Shown here: positions 26,023-35,325 of the stretch, in pieces
Layout: every line of letters starts with the position of its first letter
Position numbering within the stretch: position 1 is the first letter of the stretch
NCBI GenBank assembly: GCA_900299555.1
Contig: OODV01000044.1
Location: 1-49,099 of the forward strand
Direction of reading: 5' to 3'
DNA length: 49,099 nucleotides
Origin: an uncultured Endozoicomonas sp.
Lineage (GTDB): Bacteria; Pseudomonadota; Gammaproteobacteria; Pseudomonadales; Endozoicomonadaceae
Made by a program: the position numbers and the translations under genes
Notes under the pieces: generated by a model
Databases searched by the model: none
The model's input: the letters and a program-made list of their open reading frames with translations, nothing else
What the model was told of the DNA's origin: nothing

Positions 26023-27168
26023 ATGCCTGAAGTGATTCCTGCCGACTCGGTCGGGTTGGTGGAACCCAAAGCTATACGCTTTGATCAGTCTTTGCCTCTC
26101 AATTGTGGTGAGCAGCTGGACAGTTTTCAGCTCATGATAGAAACCTACGGTGAGCTGAATCCAGCGCGTTCAAATGCCGTGCTGATCTGTCATGCCCTCA
26201 GTGGTCACCATCATGCTGCAGGCTATCACAGTATGGAAGACCGCAAGCCCGGCTGGTGGGATAACTGTATAGGGCCGGGTAAGCCTATTGATACCAGGCG
26301 TTTCTTTGTCGTAGCTCTCAATAACCTGGGAGGTTGTCATGGCAGCACAGGCCCAACCAGTCATAACCCGAAAACTGGAAAAGCCTATGGACCTGATTTT
26401 CCGGTAGTGACAGTAGCGGACTGGGTTAGCAGTCAGGCAATGCTGGCAGACTATCTGGGTATTGAGCAGTGGGCAGCTGTTGTGGGGGGGAGCCTTGTTG
26501 GTATGCAGACGTTACAGTGGAGCATTGCTTACCCTGAAAGGCTCCGTCATGCCATCATCATTGCATCAGCGGCTCGTTTGTCGGCTCAGAATATTGCCTT
26601 TAATGAAGTGGCTCGTCAGGCCATCATGTCCGATGACCAGTTTTTTGGTGGCCGATATCTGGAAGAAAACAGTATTCCTCGAAAAGGATTAGGGCTGGCT
26701 CGAATGGTGGGTCATATCACGTATCTTTCAGATGATGCGATGGGCAGTAAATTTGGCCGTGAGCTGAAAAATGAGGGATTCAGCTATGATTTCAATGTTG
26801 AGTTTCAGATAGAAAGCTATCTTCGCTATCAAGGGGAGAGCTTTTCAGGAAGCTTCGATGCCAATACCTACCTTCTGATGACCCGGGCATTGGATTATTT
26901 TGATCCAGCCAGTGAGTATGAAAACAGTTTGTCGAATGCGCTGAGCCGTTCAACCGCAAAATTTTTTCTTGCCTCATTCTCAACCGATTGGCGTTTTTCT
27001 CCAGAGCGATCGAGGGAGATTGTTGATGCTTTGATGGATGCGGGAAAAGACGTAACCTATCTCGAAGTGGATGCTCCCCAGGGACACGATGCTTTCTTAA
27101 TCGATATTCCCCGTTATATGCGTGGTTTGGCAGCTTATATGAATCGAGTGGCACAGGAGTGTTTATGA
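26023..27168 (+). CDS. metX: homoserine O-acyltransferase (MetX; succinyl or acetyl)
   Basis: 381 residues, from ATG 26023 (AGGAAG upstream), which gives the family start [13 protein letters not shown]; the longer in-frame extension to 25945 is rejected. It acylates homoserine for methionine synthesis in the cytosol. It is an alpha/beta-hydrolase fold with [17 protein letters not shown], the nucleophile Ser157 in GGSLVGMQ, the acid in FSTDWRFSP and the final His in GHDAFLID. Gammaproteobacterial MetX paired with metW often uses succinyl-CoA. The usual GGSLGGMQ has Gly where this protein has Val159, an odd change next to the nucleophile. metW overlaps by 4 bases. Confidence 0.95.
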   Translation: MPEVIPADSVGLVEPKAIRFDQSLPLNCGEQLDSFQLMIETYGELNPARSNAVLICHALSGHHHAAGYHSMEDRKPGWWDNCIGPGKPIDTRRFFVVALNNLGGCHGSTGPTSHNPKTGKAYGPDFPVVTVADWVSSQAMLADYLGIEQWAAVVGGSLVGMQTLQWSIAYPERLRHAIIIASAARLSAQNIAFNEVARQAIMSDDQFFGGRYLEENSIPRKGLGLARMVGHITYLSDDAMGSKFGRELKNEGFSYDFNVEFQIESYLRYQGESFSGSFDANTYLLMTRALDYFDPASEYENSLSNALSRSTAKFFLASFSTDWRFSPERSREIVDALMDAGKDVTYLEVDAPQGHDAFLIDIPRYMRGLAAYMNRVAQECL

Positions 27169-27761
27169 GCCGGGGGGATTTTGAGATTATCAGGGATTGG
27201 GTTTCACCTGGCAGCAGGGTTCTTGACCTGGCATGCGGAGATGGCCAGTTACTGCATGAGTTGCATAAAGAGAAACAGGTGAGTGGTTATGGCCTTGAAA
27301 TCAACTCTCAGAATATCGAAGCCTGCATTGAGAAAGGTGTGAATGTTATAGAGCAGAATCTGGATCGTGGGCTGGGTAATTTTAAGCGTGGCAGTTTTGA
27401 TACGGTTATTATGACTCAGGCTCTTCAGGTGATGCATTTTCCACATCTGGTTCTGGAAGAGATGCTGAGAGTAGGGCGACAATGCATTGTCACTTTTCCA
27501 AATTTCGGGCATTGGCGTTGCCGGCTTTATCTTTCTGCTTATGGCCGTATGCCCGTATCAAAGTTTATGCCTTATACCTGGTATGACACACCCAATATTC
27601 ATTTTTGTACCTTCAGGGACTTTGAGTCGCTATGCCGGGAAAAAAATTATCGGGTGTTAAGTCGAATGGTTGTCGATCAATCGTATAAAAGCGGTCTGGC
27701 AGGAAGGGTGTGGCCAAATCTGATGGGTGAAGTTGCCATCTACCACTTAACCGCAGGTTAA
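27165..27761 (+). CDS. metW: MetW, methionine biosynthesis-associated methyltransferase-like protein
   Basis: 198 residues from ATG 27165, which overlaps the metX stop (ATGA), with AGGAG upstream; translation is coupled. The Rossmann methyltransferase motif [12 protein letters not shown] lies near residue 20. The MetW signature [20 protein letters not shown] and [11 protein letters not shown] follows. MetW accompanies MetX in many proteobacteria and appears to be needed for full acyltransferase activity. A methyl-transfer reaction has not been established to my knowledge. Confidence 0.93.
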   Translation: MSRGDFEIIRDWVSPGSRVLDLACGDGQLLHELHKEKQVSGYGLEINSQNIEACIEKGVNVIEQNLDRGLGNFKRGSFDTVIMTQALQVMHFPHLVLEEMLRVGRQCIVTFPNFGHWRCRLYLSAYGRMPVSKFMPYTWYDTPNIHFCTFRDFESLCREKNYRVLSRMVVDQSYKSGLAGRVWPNLMGEVAIYHLTAG

Positions 27762-27793
27762 GGAGTCAATGTAAATTAAAGGGGGCGTTAATA

Positions 27794-28300
27794 ATGACTT
27801 ATGTAAGTAATAATAAATCGAGCAGCAGGCGGTTGCTGATGTCTTTTGCTCTGCTCTTTTTAGTGTGGGGAATGGCAAACCCAGTGATCGCGGATATTAT
27901 GATTCCTGAAGCCCGAGTCATGGATCAGGAGCCGGTTCAGCTGGGAAGTTACCAGATCTATTTCAGCGCTTTTAACAGCACATTCATCCCGCCCAGTGTC
28001 GCTGAACAATATAATCTTCGCCGGGGAGGCCGCTATGGTATTGTAAATATAGCCATTCAGGACGTTGCTGCGGGTGATATGGGTAAAGCGGTTACTGGCA
28101 GAATCAGTGGTCATACCATGAACCTGTTGACTCAAAAGACCAACCTTAAGTTTTCTGAAGTTACCGAAGGCAGTGCGATTTACTATCTGGCAGACTTTAA
28201 GTTTTCAGATGAAGAGCTGCTAAAATTTGCCATTGATGTTACGCCTCAGGGCAGTTCCCGGAGTGAGACGCTCCGTTTTGAGCAGACTTTTTACAAATAG
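27794..28300 (+). CDS. DUF4426 family exported protein
   Basis: 168 residues. A signal peptide (RRLLMSFALLFLVWGMANPVIA, described by its ends, about 13-34) precedes a beta-rich domain (YQIYFSAFNSTFIPPSVA, then LRFEQTFYK at the C terminus). This is the DUF4426 family of unknown function, often found beside metW and rdgB in Pseudomonas-like genomes. It is probably periplasmic. It sits 32 bp after metW with a purine-rich site (AAAGGGGG) and is likely in the same transcript. Confidence 0.85.
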   Translation: MTYVSNNKSSSRRLLMSFALLFLVWGMANPVIADIMIPEARVMDQEPVQLGSYQIYFSAFNSTFIPPSVAEQYNLRRGGRYGIVNIAIQDVAAGDMGKAVTGRISGHTMNLLTQKTNLKFSEVTEGSAIYYLADFKFSDEELLKFAIDVTPQGSSRSETLRFEQTFYK

Positions 28301-28328
28301 TGTGCTGAAAGTGTTAATGAGAAGTGTT

Positions 28329-28952
28329 ATGACCAAGGACAATCGTCAGGTAGTGCTTGCCAGTGGCAACAAAGGCAAACTGGCTGAATTTCAGCAGTTG
28401 CTGGAGCCCCTGAACATCAGGATGACCCCCCAAAGTGAGTTTGGCATTGGCACAAACTTCCCGGAAGCAGAAGAGACGGGCCTGACATTTATTGAAAATG
28501 CCATTCTTAAGGCTCGTTATGCCGCTGGGATATCCGGTTTTCCGGTTATTGCTGATGACTCGGGTCTTGAAGTTGATTATCTCAACGGTGAACCTGGCAT
28601 ATACTCTGCTCGTTATGCAGGGTCAGAGGCTTCTGCTGCAGATAATAACCAGAAGCTGCTGAATCGTTTACAGGGGGTGAAATCCTCAGAAAGAACTGCT
28701 CGTTTCCATTGTGTGCTGGTTTATCTTCGCCATGAAAATGATCCAACACCCATCATTGCCCATGGCAAATGGGAAGGTTATATCATTGAAGAAACTCTGG
28801 GCGATCATGGCTTTGGCTACGACCCTCTGTTTCTGATTCCTGCAGAGCATCGTACGGCGGCAGAGCTGCCATCAGAATTGAAAAACCGGTTAAGCCATCG
28901 TGCTCAGGCTTTGCAGCAGCTGGTCGGCTACCTCAAGGAGATGAAACACTGA
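28329..28952 (+). CDS. rdgB: RdgB/HAM1 non-canonical purine NTP pyrophosphatase
   Basis: 207 residues from ATG 28329 (MTKDNRQVVLASGNKGK); the in-frame extension upstream overlaps the DUF4426 gene and is rejected. It hydrolyses ITP, dITP and XTP to the monophosphates, keeping deaminated purines out of nucleic acids. Family motifs are SGNKGKLAEF (about 12-21), FIENAILKARYAA, VIADDSGLEVDYLNGEPGIYSARYAG (substrate and metal site, about 74-99, described by parts: ADDSGLEV and GIYSARYAG) and GFGYDPLF. The length is normal. It lies 28 bp after the DUF4426 gene. Confidence 0.96.
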   Translation: MTKDNRQVVLASGNKGKLAEFQQLLEPLNIRMTPQSEFGIGTNFPEAEETGLTFIENAILKARYAAGISGFPVIADDSGLEVDYLNGEPGIYSARYAGSEASAADNNQKLLNRLQGVKSSERTARFHCVLVYLRHENDPTPIIAHGKWEGYIIEETLGDHGFGYDPLFLIPAEHRTAAELPSELKNRLSHRAQALQQLVGYLKEMKH

Positions 28953-28979
28953 GACCTTTTTGTTTTCAGTGCTGCCAAC

Positions 28980-30137
28980 ATGCTAAAGCTTCCCCCTTTA
29001 AGTCTATATATCCATGTGCCGTGGTGCGTGAAGAAATGCCCTTATTGTGACTTCAATTCACACCGGGCAACCGGTGATATACCCGAAGAAGCTTACGTAA
29101 ATGCTTTACTTCATGATTTCCAGAATGAAGTTGAAAGCACTCAGGGGCGTTCTATACGCTCAATTTTTATTGGGGGTGGAACACCAAGCCTTCTGACGGC
29201 AAATGCCTATCAGCGGCTGTTCAAAGGCCTTCAGGCGCAGGTAAAGTTCTCAGATGATATCGAGATCACCATGGAGGCCAATCCCGGCACTTATGAGCAT
29301 GACCGTTTTCAGGCCTACCTGGATGTTGGGGTGAACCGGTTTTCGTTAGGGGTCCAAAGTTTCCAGGATGATAAGTTAGCCGCTCTGGGTCGTATCCATT
29401 GTGCCGATGAAGCCCGACAGGCAGTTGCCTCAATTACCAGCAGTGGCTTCAACAATATTAATATTGATTTGATGCATGGTCTTCCGGGGCAATCTCCTGA
29501 TGATGCCCTTTACGACCTGAAGCAGGCCATTGATCTTCAGCCAGCGCATATCTCCTGGTATCAGCTGACTATTGAGCCAAACACCGTATTTTATTCGAAA
29601 ACACCGGTACTACCTCCTGATGATACGCTCTGGGATATTCAGGAAGCAGGACAGGCTTTATTGGCTTCAGCTGGTTTTAAACAGTATGAAATTTCTGCTT
29701 ACAGTCAGCCTGGTCGACGCTCAAAACATAACCTGAACTACTGGCAGTTTGGCGATTATATCGGTATTGGCGCGGGAGCTCATGGCAAGTTAACGAATCT
29801 ATCAACTGGCCAGATTTATCGAAACTGGAAAACCCGAATGCCTGCGGATTATCTGGCTGCTGATAACTACATTTCCCATGCCTTTGAGGCAGGACGACGA
29901 GTGCTGGAAGTAGATGAATTGCCCGTCGAGTTTATGATGAATGTGCTGAGGCTTCATGATGGTGTTGATACACAACTCTATGGCGAGAGAACGGGACAAG
30001 CGTTGGAGAGAATCGACCAGAAGCTGAAGCTTGCCCAGCAGAAAGGGTTCCTCGAACCTTTGGCTTCAGTGAACAGGCTCAAACCTACCCCGACAGGCAG
30101 GCTATTTCTGAATGATTTGCTGGAATTGTTTGCATAG
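28980..30137 (+). CDS. hemW: HemW, radical SAM heme chaperone
   Basis: 385 residues. The radical SAM cluster motif CVKKCPYC has C16, C20 and C23. The GGGTPS and EANPGTYE segments follow, and the HNxxYW motif (HNLNYW) characteristic of HemW is present. That separates it from the coproporphyrinogen dehydrogenase HemN. HemW binds and delivers heme to membrane respiratory proteins. ATG 28980 follows the rdgB stop by 27 bp, so it ends the metX-metW-DUF4426-rdgB-hemW run. Its neighbourhood with the hemC-hemY cluster is thematic. Confidence 0.95.
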   Translation: MLKLPPLSLYIHVPWCVKKCPYCDFNSHRATGDIPEEAYVNALLHDFQNEVESTQGRSIRSIFIGGGTPSLLTANAYQRLFKGLQAQVKFSDDIEITMEANPGTYEHDRFQAYLDVGVNRFSLGVQSFQDDKLAALGRIHCADEARQAVASITSSGFNNINIDLMHGLPGQSPDDALYDLKQAIDLQPAHISWYQLTIEPNTVFYSKTPVLPPDDTLWDIQEAGQALLASAGFKQYEISAYSQPGRRSKHNLNYWQFGDYIGIGAGAHGKLTNLSTGQIYRNWKTRMPADYLAADNYISHAFEAGRRVLEVDELPVEFMMNVLRLHDGVDTQLYGERTGQALERIDQKLKLAQQKGFLEPLASVNRLKPTPTGRLFLNDLLELFA

Positions 30138-30527
30138 ATGATTCAGGTTTGATGTTAGTTAGAGTCAGAATTTTTCTGTGGTGGCGTTGAAGACTCAAAG
30201 GGCAGGTTGCTTGTTGGTAGAAGCTTATCAGCCTTTACTGCTGCCCGTTACTCTGGAGGGTCGGGACGAGGCTGTCTTGCCACCACTTGAGCTATAAAGC
30301 TTTGAGCTGGTTGTTGCTGGTTTGGCCTTAGTGGTCCAGCCATGATAAATACCCATTAAAATCATTCAATGGGTATAGATTTTGATTTCACAGGATAGTT
30401 TTATACCGAGTAGAAGTCCTTGTCAGGCGTGAAATCTGGAACAGGAATAACCCTCTCTAGTAGAGGGTTAATGGAGCTATCAGTTTTCACCATTCATTCG
30501 TTAAGTATAAACATCCATAACGTTGAC
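30138..30527. repeat. intergenic region with nested inverted repeats (hemW/trmB convergent)
   Basis: 390 bp without a gene between convergent hemW and trmB. GTGGTGGC (30178-30185) and GCCACCAC (30279-30286) enclose an inner GGGCAG/CTGCCC pair (30200-30205, 30241-30246). Two tight hairpins follow: TACCCATT/AATGGGTA (30350-30375) and TAACCCTCT/AGAGGGTTA (30448-30470). The last two may act as terminators for the convergent genes, although neither has a long T run. Confidence 0.5.
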
Positions 30528-31262
30528 TTAATGGGTGCGTTTAAATAACAAGTCCCAAACGCCATGTCCCAACCGATGACCACGTTTTTCAAACTTGGTC
30601 AGTGGGCGAAAATCCGGTCTTGGAGAATAACTGTTGTCAGCCGCCATGTTTTCGAAGCCTTCTGCGGCAGTCATCACTTCCAGCATCTGCTCTGCGTAGT
30701 TTTCCCAATCTGTAGCCAGGTGGATTACACCACCCATTTCCAGTTTTGGGCGCAGCAGCTCAATAAATGCCGGCTGGATCAGGCGCCGTTTGTTGTGACG
30801 CTTCTTATGCCATGGGTCTGGAAAGTAGATCTGTACCCGTGAAAGGCTGCCATCAGGCACGCACTGCTTCAGTACTTCAACGGCATCGTCACAATACGTT
30901 CTCAGGTTACTGATACCGGCTAGATGAGCTTCGTTCAGAAGACTGCCCACCCCTGGCCGATGCACTTCAATACCGATAAAGTGCTTGTCGTTCTCATTAG
31001 TGGCCATGGTCACCAGAGAGTGTCCCATGCCATAACCAATTTCCAGAACCCGTGGAGCTTCATCAGCAAAAGCCTTCAGAAAGGCTTCTGAACCCTGCTC
31101 CAGAGTCAGGCCCCAGTCTTGCCAGCACTCATTCCAACCTCGTTGCTGGCCTGTGGTCATACGGCCTGCACGGAGTACAAAGCTTTTGATTCGACGCTTG
31201 TGGGGAGCTTCCTGCTGGAGATTGTCATCAGTCTCGTCGGTAGGTTTCACAATATCGTTCAT
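30528..31262 (-). CDS. trmB: TrmB, tRNA (guanine-N7-)-methyltransferase
   Basis: 244 residues. It methylates guanosine 46 of tRNA using SAM. The SAM-binding motif EIGYGMG is at 74-80, IGIEVHRPGVG follows, and the family signature YFPDPWHKKRHNKRR is at 146-160. The unusual 20-residue acidic N terminus before HKRRIKSF is common in gammaproteobacterial TrmB. One copy of a 17-bp direct repeat ends 21 bases upstream of the ATG. Downstream is the repeat-bearing gap shared with hemW. Confidence 0.96.
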   Translation of the reverse strand: MNDIVKPTDETDDNLQQEAPHKRRIKSFVLRAGRMTTGQQRGWNECWQDWGLTLEQGSEAFLKAFADEAPRVLEIGYGMGHSLVTMATNENDKHFIGIEVHRPGVGSLLNEAHLAGISNLRTYCDDAVEVLKQCVPDGSLSRVQIYFPDPWHKKRHNKRRLIQPAFIELLRPKLEMGGVIHLATDWENYAEQMLEVMTAAEGFENMAADNSYSPRPDFRPLTKFEKRGHRLGHGVWDLLFKRTH

Positions 31263-31282
31263 GGACTTCTGGGTTTGTAGAA

Positions 31283-31410
31283 AATAATCGGCGTAAGATG
31301 ACAGTAAGAATATTTGGTGACAAGACTGGTGGCAAAAAAAATCTTGCTGCTCTTGCTTAACTCTTATAAATCAAATACTTATCTATCCTGGAGAATAATC
31401 GGCGTAAGAT
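31283..31410. repeat. 17-bp direct repeat pair upstream of trmB
   Basis: AATAATCGGCGTAAGAT occurs exactly at 31283-31299 and again at 31394-31410, 111 bp apart. Both copies lie in the gap between the DUF423 gene and trmB. Confidence 0.8.
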
Positions 31411-31436
31411 ACTGCTCAGGGCGTAAAATGCAAATT

Positions 31437-31814
31437 TCAGGTGCTGGAATAATCCCTGGCAGCAAATATAGCCAACATTAACCAGCCAAGAATGAATGAG
31501 ATTCCGCCCAGAGGTGTAATCATTCCCAGCCAGCGAATACCGCTTAGACTTAACAGATAAAGGCTACCTGAGAACAGAATAATCCCTCCGCAGAAGAAAC
31601 CTGCGCTCCACTTCAGTTTTTTTGAGGCCGAGTAGTTCATCCCCAGCAAGGCGATAAACACCAATGCCAGGCTGTGATAAAACTGATAGTCTGCAGCGGT
31701 CTGGAATACTTCCATCGCTCTTTCAGATAGGGTTCCATCCAGGGCATGTGCACCAAAGGCACTCAGTGCCACTGCAGTCATACCACTGATGGCACCAATA
31801 AACAGGGTATTCAT
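31437..31814 (-). CDS. DUF423 small membrane protein
   Basis: 125 residues with four hydrophobic segments (about 3-20, 42-60, 68-88, 95-115). The conserved ALSAFGAHAL and QTAADYQFYHSLALV motifs of DUF423 (YwdK/YgdD family) are present. It is an inner-membrane protein of unknown function. Its ATG overlaps the hemY stop by 4 bases, so it is probably the last gene of the hemC-hemD-hemX-hemY transcript. Confidence 0.9.
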   Translation of the reverse strand: MNTLFIGAISGMTAVALSAFGAHALDGTLSERAMEVFQTAADYQFYHSLALVFIALLGMNYSASKKLKWSAGFFCGGIILFSGSLYLLSLSGIRWLGMITPLGGISFILGWLMLAIFAARDYSST

Positions 31815-33049
31815 TGTTTATAAATTCTGGGCAAATTGGTGGCACTATCGGCTGCCAGTAACAGGCCTTCCTGGAAATAGCGGGAGCTGGTTTCAAACTC
31901 ATCCAGATGCCCCAGAAGATGCCCCAGCTCATTGTATACATCGACACTTTTACGGAGCCTTAAGCTGGCTTCAAGGTACTCTTTTGCCTTACCCCAGATC
32001 TCATTTCTCAGTGCCAGTCGACCCAGAGCCAGAAGTAGCTCTGGATCATTGGTGCGTTGGTTTAGCAATGATTCAGCAAACAGCAATTGTTTCTTTAAAT
32101 CCCTGCCAGGGGTTTTGCCATAGAGGCGGATCAGTGGTTCACTGAAACAATGGTTAAGGTTCTCTCTTAGCAATAACTCTGCTTTTTCCTCTGCACCAAG
32201 ACGTACCAGGCAATCGCAGTAGCGATAGAGAATAGCCGGGTCTCTTCTCTGGTTATGGCTGAGTCCGGACCAGATATCATCAGCAGGTTTTACTTTGTCC
32301 TCGGTAGAGAGACGATTACGTCCATAACTGTACGCTTGTTCGAAGAGTGCTTTAAACGCCTGCTGCTCAAGTTGATGATACTCATCGTCCTTCACCACTT
32401 TCTGTTTACGCAGCTTGGGAAGAAGCTTTTCAAGCGATTGCCAGTCATTCAGGCGAATATAGACTTGCTTCAGCATTTTCAGAATGTAGGCATGACGGGG
32501 ATACTTTTTGTGAAGGTGCTTCAGAGTGGCCAGAGCCTGTTCCAGGTGGTTGCTGGCCAGCTGAAGTTGTGCCTGCGTAATACCAATTGCCATCTCTGCG
32601 CCAGGCGCTTTGCTGTCTGCCTGCCTCAACCAGTGGGCGCTGGCTTCATAGTTACCTGCCTCGTGGGCTGCTCTTGCTGCGGCGAGGTAGTTAATTAAGG
32701 GAGACTCTCCACTTTTCGCAGCCTGTCCAAGAAGCCGCTCTGCTTTGCGCCAGTGACCTTTGGTAAATTCTGCTAGGCCGCGGTCGAAAAGTTTTCGGGC
32801 TTTTGCTTTTCTGGCTCCGGAAGAAAGTGGGTAGATAAAGCTAAACGCTCCGAGCAGTATCCGGAAGGAAATAACGGTTAGCCAGATTAACCCGAGCGAA
32901 ATCACAACGAGCAGCAATAAGCCCCAGAGGCTGCTTTCAAAGGTCATGCCATCGTATGCGATAAGGACGTAACCATGGTCATTGACCATGATATTAGCTA
33001 GTAAAAAACAGGCAGAAATAATGATGAGAAAAAGTGCAAAGCCCTTCAT
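31811..33049 (-). CDS. hemY: HemY-type inner-membrane TPR protein
   Basis: 412 residues. Two N-terminal membrane segments (about 4-22 and 40-62) are followed by a cytoplasmic helical TPR-like repeat region (LAEFTKGHWRKAERLLGQA, then LLLALGRLALRNEIWGKAKEYLEASL). This is the gammaproteobacterial HemY_N family, unrelated to protoporphyrinogen oxidase. Its exact job is unsettled, though it is always tied to the heme operon. It overlaps hemX upstream and the DUF423 gene downstream by 4 bases each. Confidence 0.93.
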   Translation of the reverse strand: MKGFALFLIIISACFLLANIMVNDHGYVLIAYDGMTFESSLWGLLLLVVISLGLIWLTVISFRILLGAFSFIYPLSSGARKAKARKLFDRGLAEFTKGHWRKAERLLGQAAKSGESPLINYLAAARAAHEAGNYEASAHWLRQADSKAPGAEMAIGITQAQLQLASNHLEQALATLKHLHKKYPRHAYILKMLKQVYIRLNDWQSLEKLLPKLRKQKVVKDDEYHQLEQQAFKALFEQAYSYGRNRLSTEDKVKPADDIWSGLSHNQRRDPAILYRYCDCLVRLGAEEKAELLLRENLNHCFSEPLIRLYGKTPGRDLKKQLLFAESLLNQRTNDPELLLALGRLALRNEIWGKAKEYLEASLRLRKSVDVYNELGHLLGHLDEFETSSRYFQEGLLLAADSATNLPRIYKQ

Positions 33050-34356
33050 GAAATCTGTACCCCCTGCGATGCAGGCTGATCGGGCTCAGTCACTGTCTCA
33101 TTATTTTTTCCATCTTCCCTGTCGGGTGTTGCCGGCTTACTCTTCTCTTCAGAATCTGATGAAGGTGCACTTTCCTGCTTTTTTTGTCCTGAAGCACTGG
33201 GTTCGAACTGGTGCTCTTTCAGAGCATCCAGTGAGCGATGGATGCTGGGCATTTTAGAGGTGATAGGAAGGCGTTGAAGGGTTGTAAGTTCTTCCGCCAA
33301 TTGATTGCTGACACTACCACCCAGCATAAAATAACGATTCAGCCAGGAGTATGCCTGTTCCAGACTGTTTTGATAAACCACCTGCTGTCCTGTGATCAGC
33401 GCCAGCTTACTCTGCTCGACTAACAGCAGCATTTTTTGCCGGATTAATTGGTCCTGCTCTGGTGTCAGCAATACCTCAATAGGCTGTTCTCTTTGAGTAT
33501 TGATCCTGAAAAGCCCGGTGAATCGATGCCAGGTATCAAACAGCATACTTTTGATCGTTTGCTGCCAGTTTCCAGCCTGTTGTGTATCCGTTTTTTCACT
33601 GGATAAGGAAGCATGTCCAGGCTGCAGGACACTTGCTGCATCCGCAATATGGCCATCATCAAGAATGACCAGTTCGGGGATTAGGTCAGCGACTGCCTGC
33701 AACCGTAGCCAGATGCTTTCCTGATTCAGTATCGTTGCGGATTTCAAGACTGCGATATCTTCAGCCAGCGCTTCTCTGACCGAGAACAGAGTATAGTCAT
33801 CCAGCTGTGTCAGAATTTGTTCGGCGCTGCCCATTAGCTCCAAGGCTCCCGTAACATCATTGACCGTTAATAGTCGTTGATTGGCAAGACGCAGAAGGTA
33901 TTCAACTTCAGCAATACGCCATTGGTTGCGAGTAGACCCTTCCAGTTCTCTGACTTTTGCTGAAAGTGAATCAATTCGGGAAAGGAGTCTGGCCTCACGT
34001 TCCTGCAGCTCATTCAACTGCTCTTTCATTGGAGAAGTATTCTGCGCCACTGTCGTCAGTCTGGCCTGCTGGCGTGCAATCTGTGTTTGCAGCTGATCCA
34101 TCCCTTCACGAAGAATGGGCTGACTCTGCTCCAAAGGCATGGCACGCCATCCAATGTAACCACTAAGCCCCAGGGCACAGGCTGATATAAGCAGGGCGAA
34201 TCCTGCCAGACCTTTACCAGTGCCTTTGTTTTCATTGCTTGTAGCGGTTTTCTTTTCTGGATTGGATTCGTTTCCAGGGGTTTTGCTGCTATCTTTCTGC
34301 ACGTCTTCTGGCTTATTTTCCGGTAAACGGTCGGTATTCTGGTCTGTATCGCTCAC
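33046..34356 (-). CDS. hemX: HemX-like membrane protein
   Basis: 436 residues. A long hydrophilic N terminus (about 1-47) precedes one membrane helix (about 48-70, LAGFALLISACALGLSGYI) and a periplasmic coiled coil and helical domain. The C-terminal tail is Ser/Glu/Pro-rich. This is the HemX family (uroporphyrinogen-III C-methyltransferase by name, with no methyltransferase motif seen). The start is GTG 34356, with GGAAGG at about 7 bases. The frame stays open upstream to about 34432 without another start codon. The hemX-hemY overlap shows translational coupling. Confidence 0.92.
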   Translation of the reverse strand: MSDTDQNTDRLPENKPEDVQKDSSKTPGNESNPEKKTATSNENKGTGKGLAGFALLISACALGLSGYIGWRAMPLEQSQPILREGMDQLQTQIARQQARLTTVAQNTSPMKEQLNELQEREARLLSRIDSLSAKVRELEGSTRNQWRIAEVEYLLRLANQRLLTVNDVTGALELMGSAEQILTQLDDYTLFSVREALAEDIAVLKSATILNQESIWLRLQAVADLIPELVILDDGHIADAASVLQPGHASLSSEKTDTQQAGNWQQTIKSMLFDTWHRFTGLFRINTQREQPIEVLLTPEQDQLIRQKMLLLVEQSKLALITGQQVVYQNSLEQAYSWLNRYFMLGGSVSNQLAEELTTLQRLPITSKMPSIHRSLDALKEHQFEPSASGQKKQESAPSSDSEEKSKPATPDREDGKNNETVTEPDQPASQGVQIS

Positions 34357-34385
34357 GCTTGGGCCTTCCGATTGTTCGAGAGGAT

Positions 34386-34545
34386 TGTCCGGGAGAGTGT
34401 CGCGATCATTTTCTGCTCAGAGGACTCGCGACGGCTTCTTCAGGCGGCTCCCGCTCACTTTTCAAAAGAGTCAGATTTGGGCTGGGCGGTCGTCTGGAAA
34501 CGGCCTGCCCTAAGCGGCATCCGCTACGGACGCTATTCCCGGACA
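34386..34545. repeat. 160-bp segment with 9-bp inverted ends at the hemD-hemX junction
   Basis: TGTCCGGGA (34386-34394) and TCCCGGACA (34537-34545) are perfect inverted copies. They bracket the 176-bp gap between hemD and hemX, and the second copy overlaps the hemD stop region. Confidence 0.5.
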
Positions 34546-35285
34546 GCCTCCAATGCTTGCAACATCACTTCATTGCTGGCTCCACGGGTATTGGTTACCT
34601 TCTGGAAACCCAGGCTACGAGCTTGTCTGGCAACCCGTTCACTGGGAACAAGCAGCCTATAGTCGGCTCGATAGGGCATGGGTAAGTAGTACCCAAGATT
34701 TGTCAGGGTTTCTCCACTACCACAGAGGATGACATTGATTGAATTGCTTTCCAACTTTTTTACGACCGCATTGCGCTCATAGACTGGACGGGAACGTTGA
34801 TAAACCTCCAGAGTCTGGACTCTTGCTCCTGAGTTACTCAGTTGTTCCTCCAGTAAGCCTCGACCACCGATACCTTTGATTATCAGCAGTTTCTCGTTTT
34901 CCACTTCACTAAAAGTATCCAGCTTCAGAAGCGCTTCGCTATCAACCCCATTTTCTGAAAACTGTGCCCTGACATCGTAATGCTCAAGCTCTGAAGCAGT
35001 ACTGTTGCCAATGGCAAACCAGTGGCTGTGTGTGGGTAACTGCGGCCAGTACTGTTCAATCAGTTCCATCCCCAGCTTTGCTGCAGGACGACTGGTAACA
35101 ATGATTCGGTCAAACTGATCCAGCGATAACAGGCATTCCCTCATGGCCTGCGTTTCGGGTATGACATCAATATTGAGCATAGGCATTGACCAGGCTTGGC
35201 CATTTGCCTTTTTGATAGCATCAGTTAATGCCTGAGCCTGAGGTTCAGGGCGGGTTACCAACGCCAGGGTGTGCGACAGATTCAT
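34533..35285 (-). CDS. hemD: uroporphyrinogen-III synthase
   Basis: 250 residues. It cyclises hydroxymethylbilane, with inversion of ring D, to uroporphyrinogen III. The sequence is poorly conserved in this family, but LALVTRPEPQAQAL (about 7-20), FDRIIVTSRPAAKLG, FAIGNSTASELEHYDV and LLIIKGIGGRGLLEEQL are typical, as is the length. It lies 40 bp after hemC. The gene ends at the arm of an inverted repeat, so its last codons (AVRE) may be part of that element. Confidence 0.93.
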   Translation of the reverse strand: MNLSHTLALVTRPEPQAQALTDAIKKANGQAWSMPMLNIDVIPETQAMRECLLSLDQFDRIIVTSRPAAKLGMELIEQYWPQLPTHSHWFAIGNSTASELEHYDVRAQFSENGVDSEALLKLDTFSEVENEKLLIIKGIGGRGLLEEQLSNSGARVQTLEVYQRSRPVYERNAVVKKLESNSINVILCGSGETLTNLGYYLPMPYRADYRLLVPSERVARQARSLGFQKVTNTRGASNEVMLQALEAVRE

Positions 35286-35325
35286 TGTGTCCCTCTATCG
35301 TATGTCCGCAGCCTTCTGGTATTGA

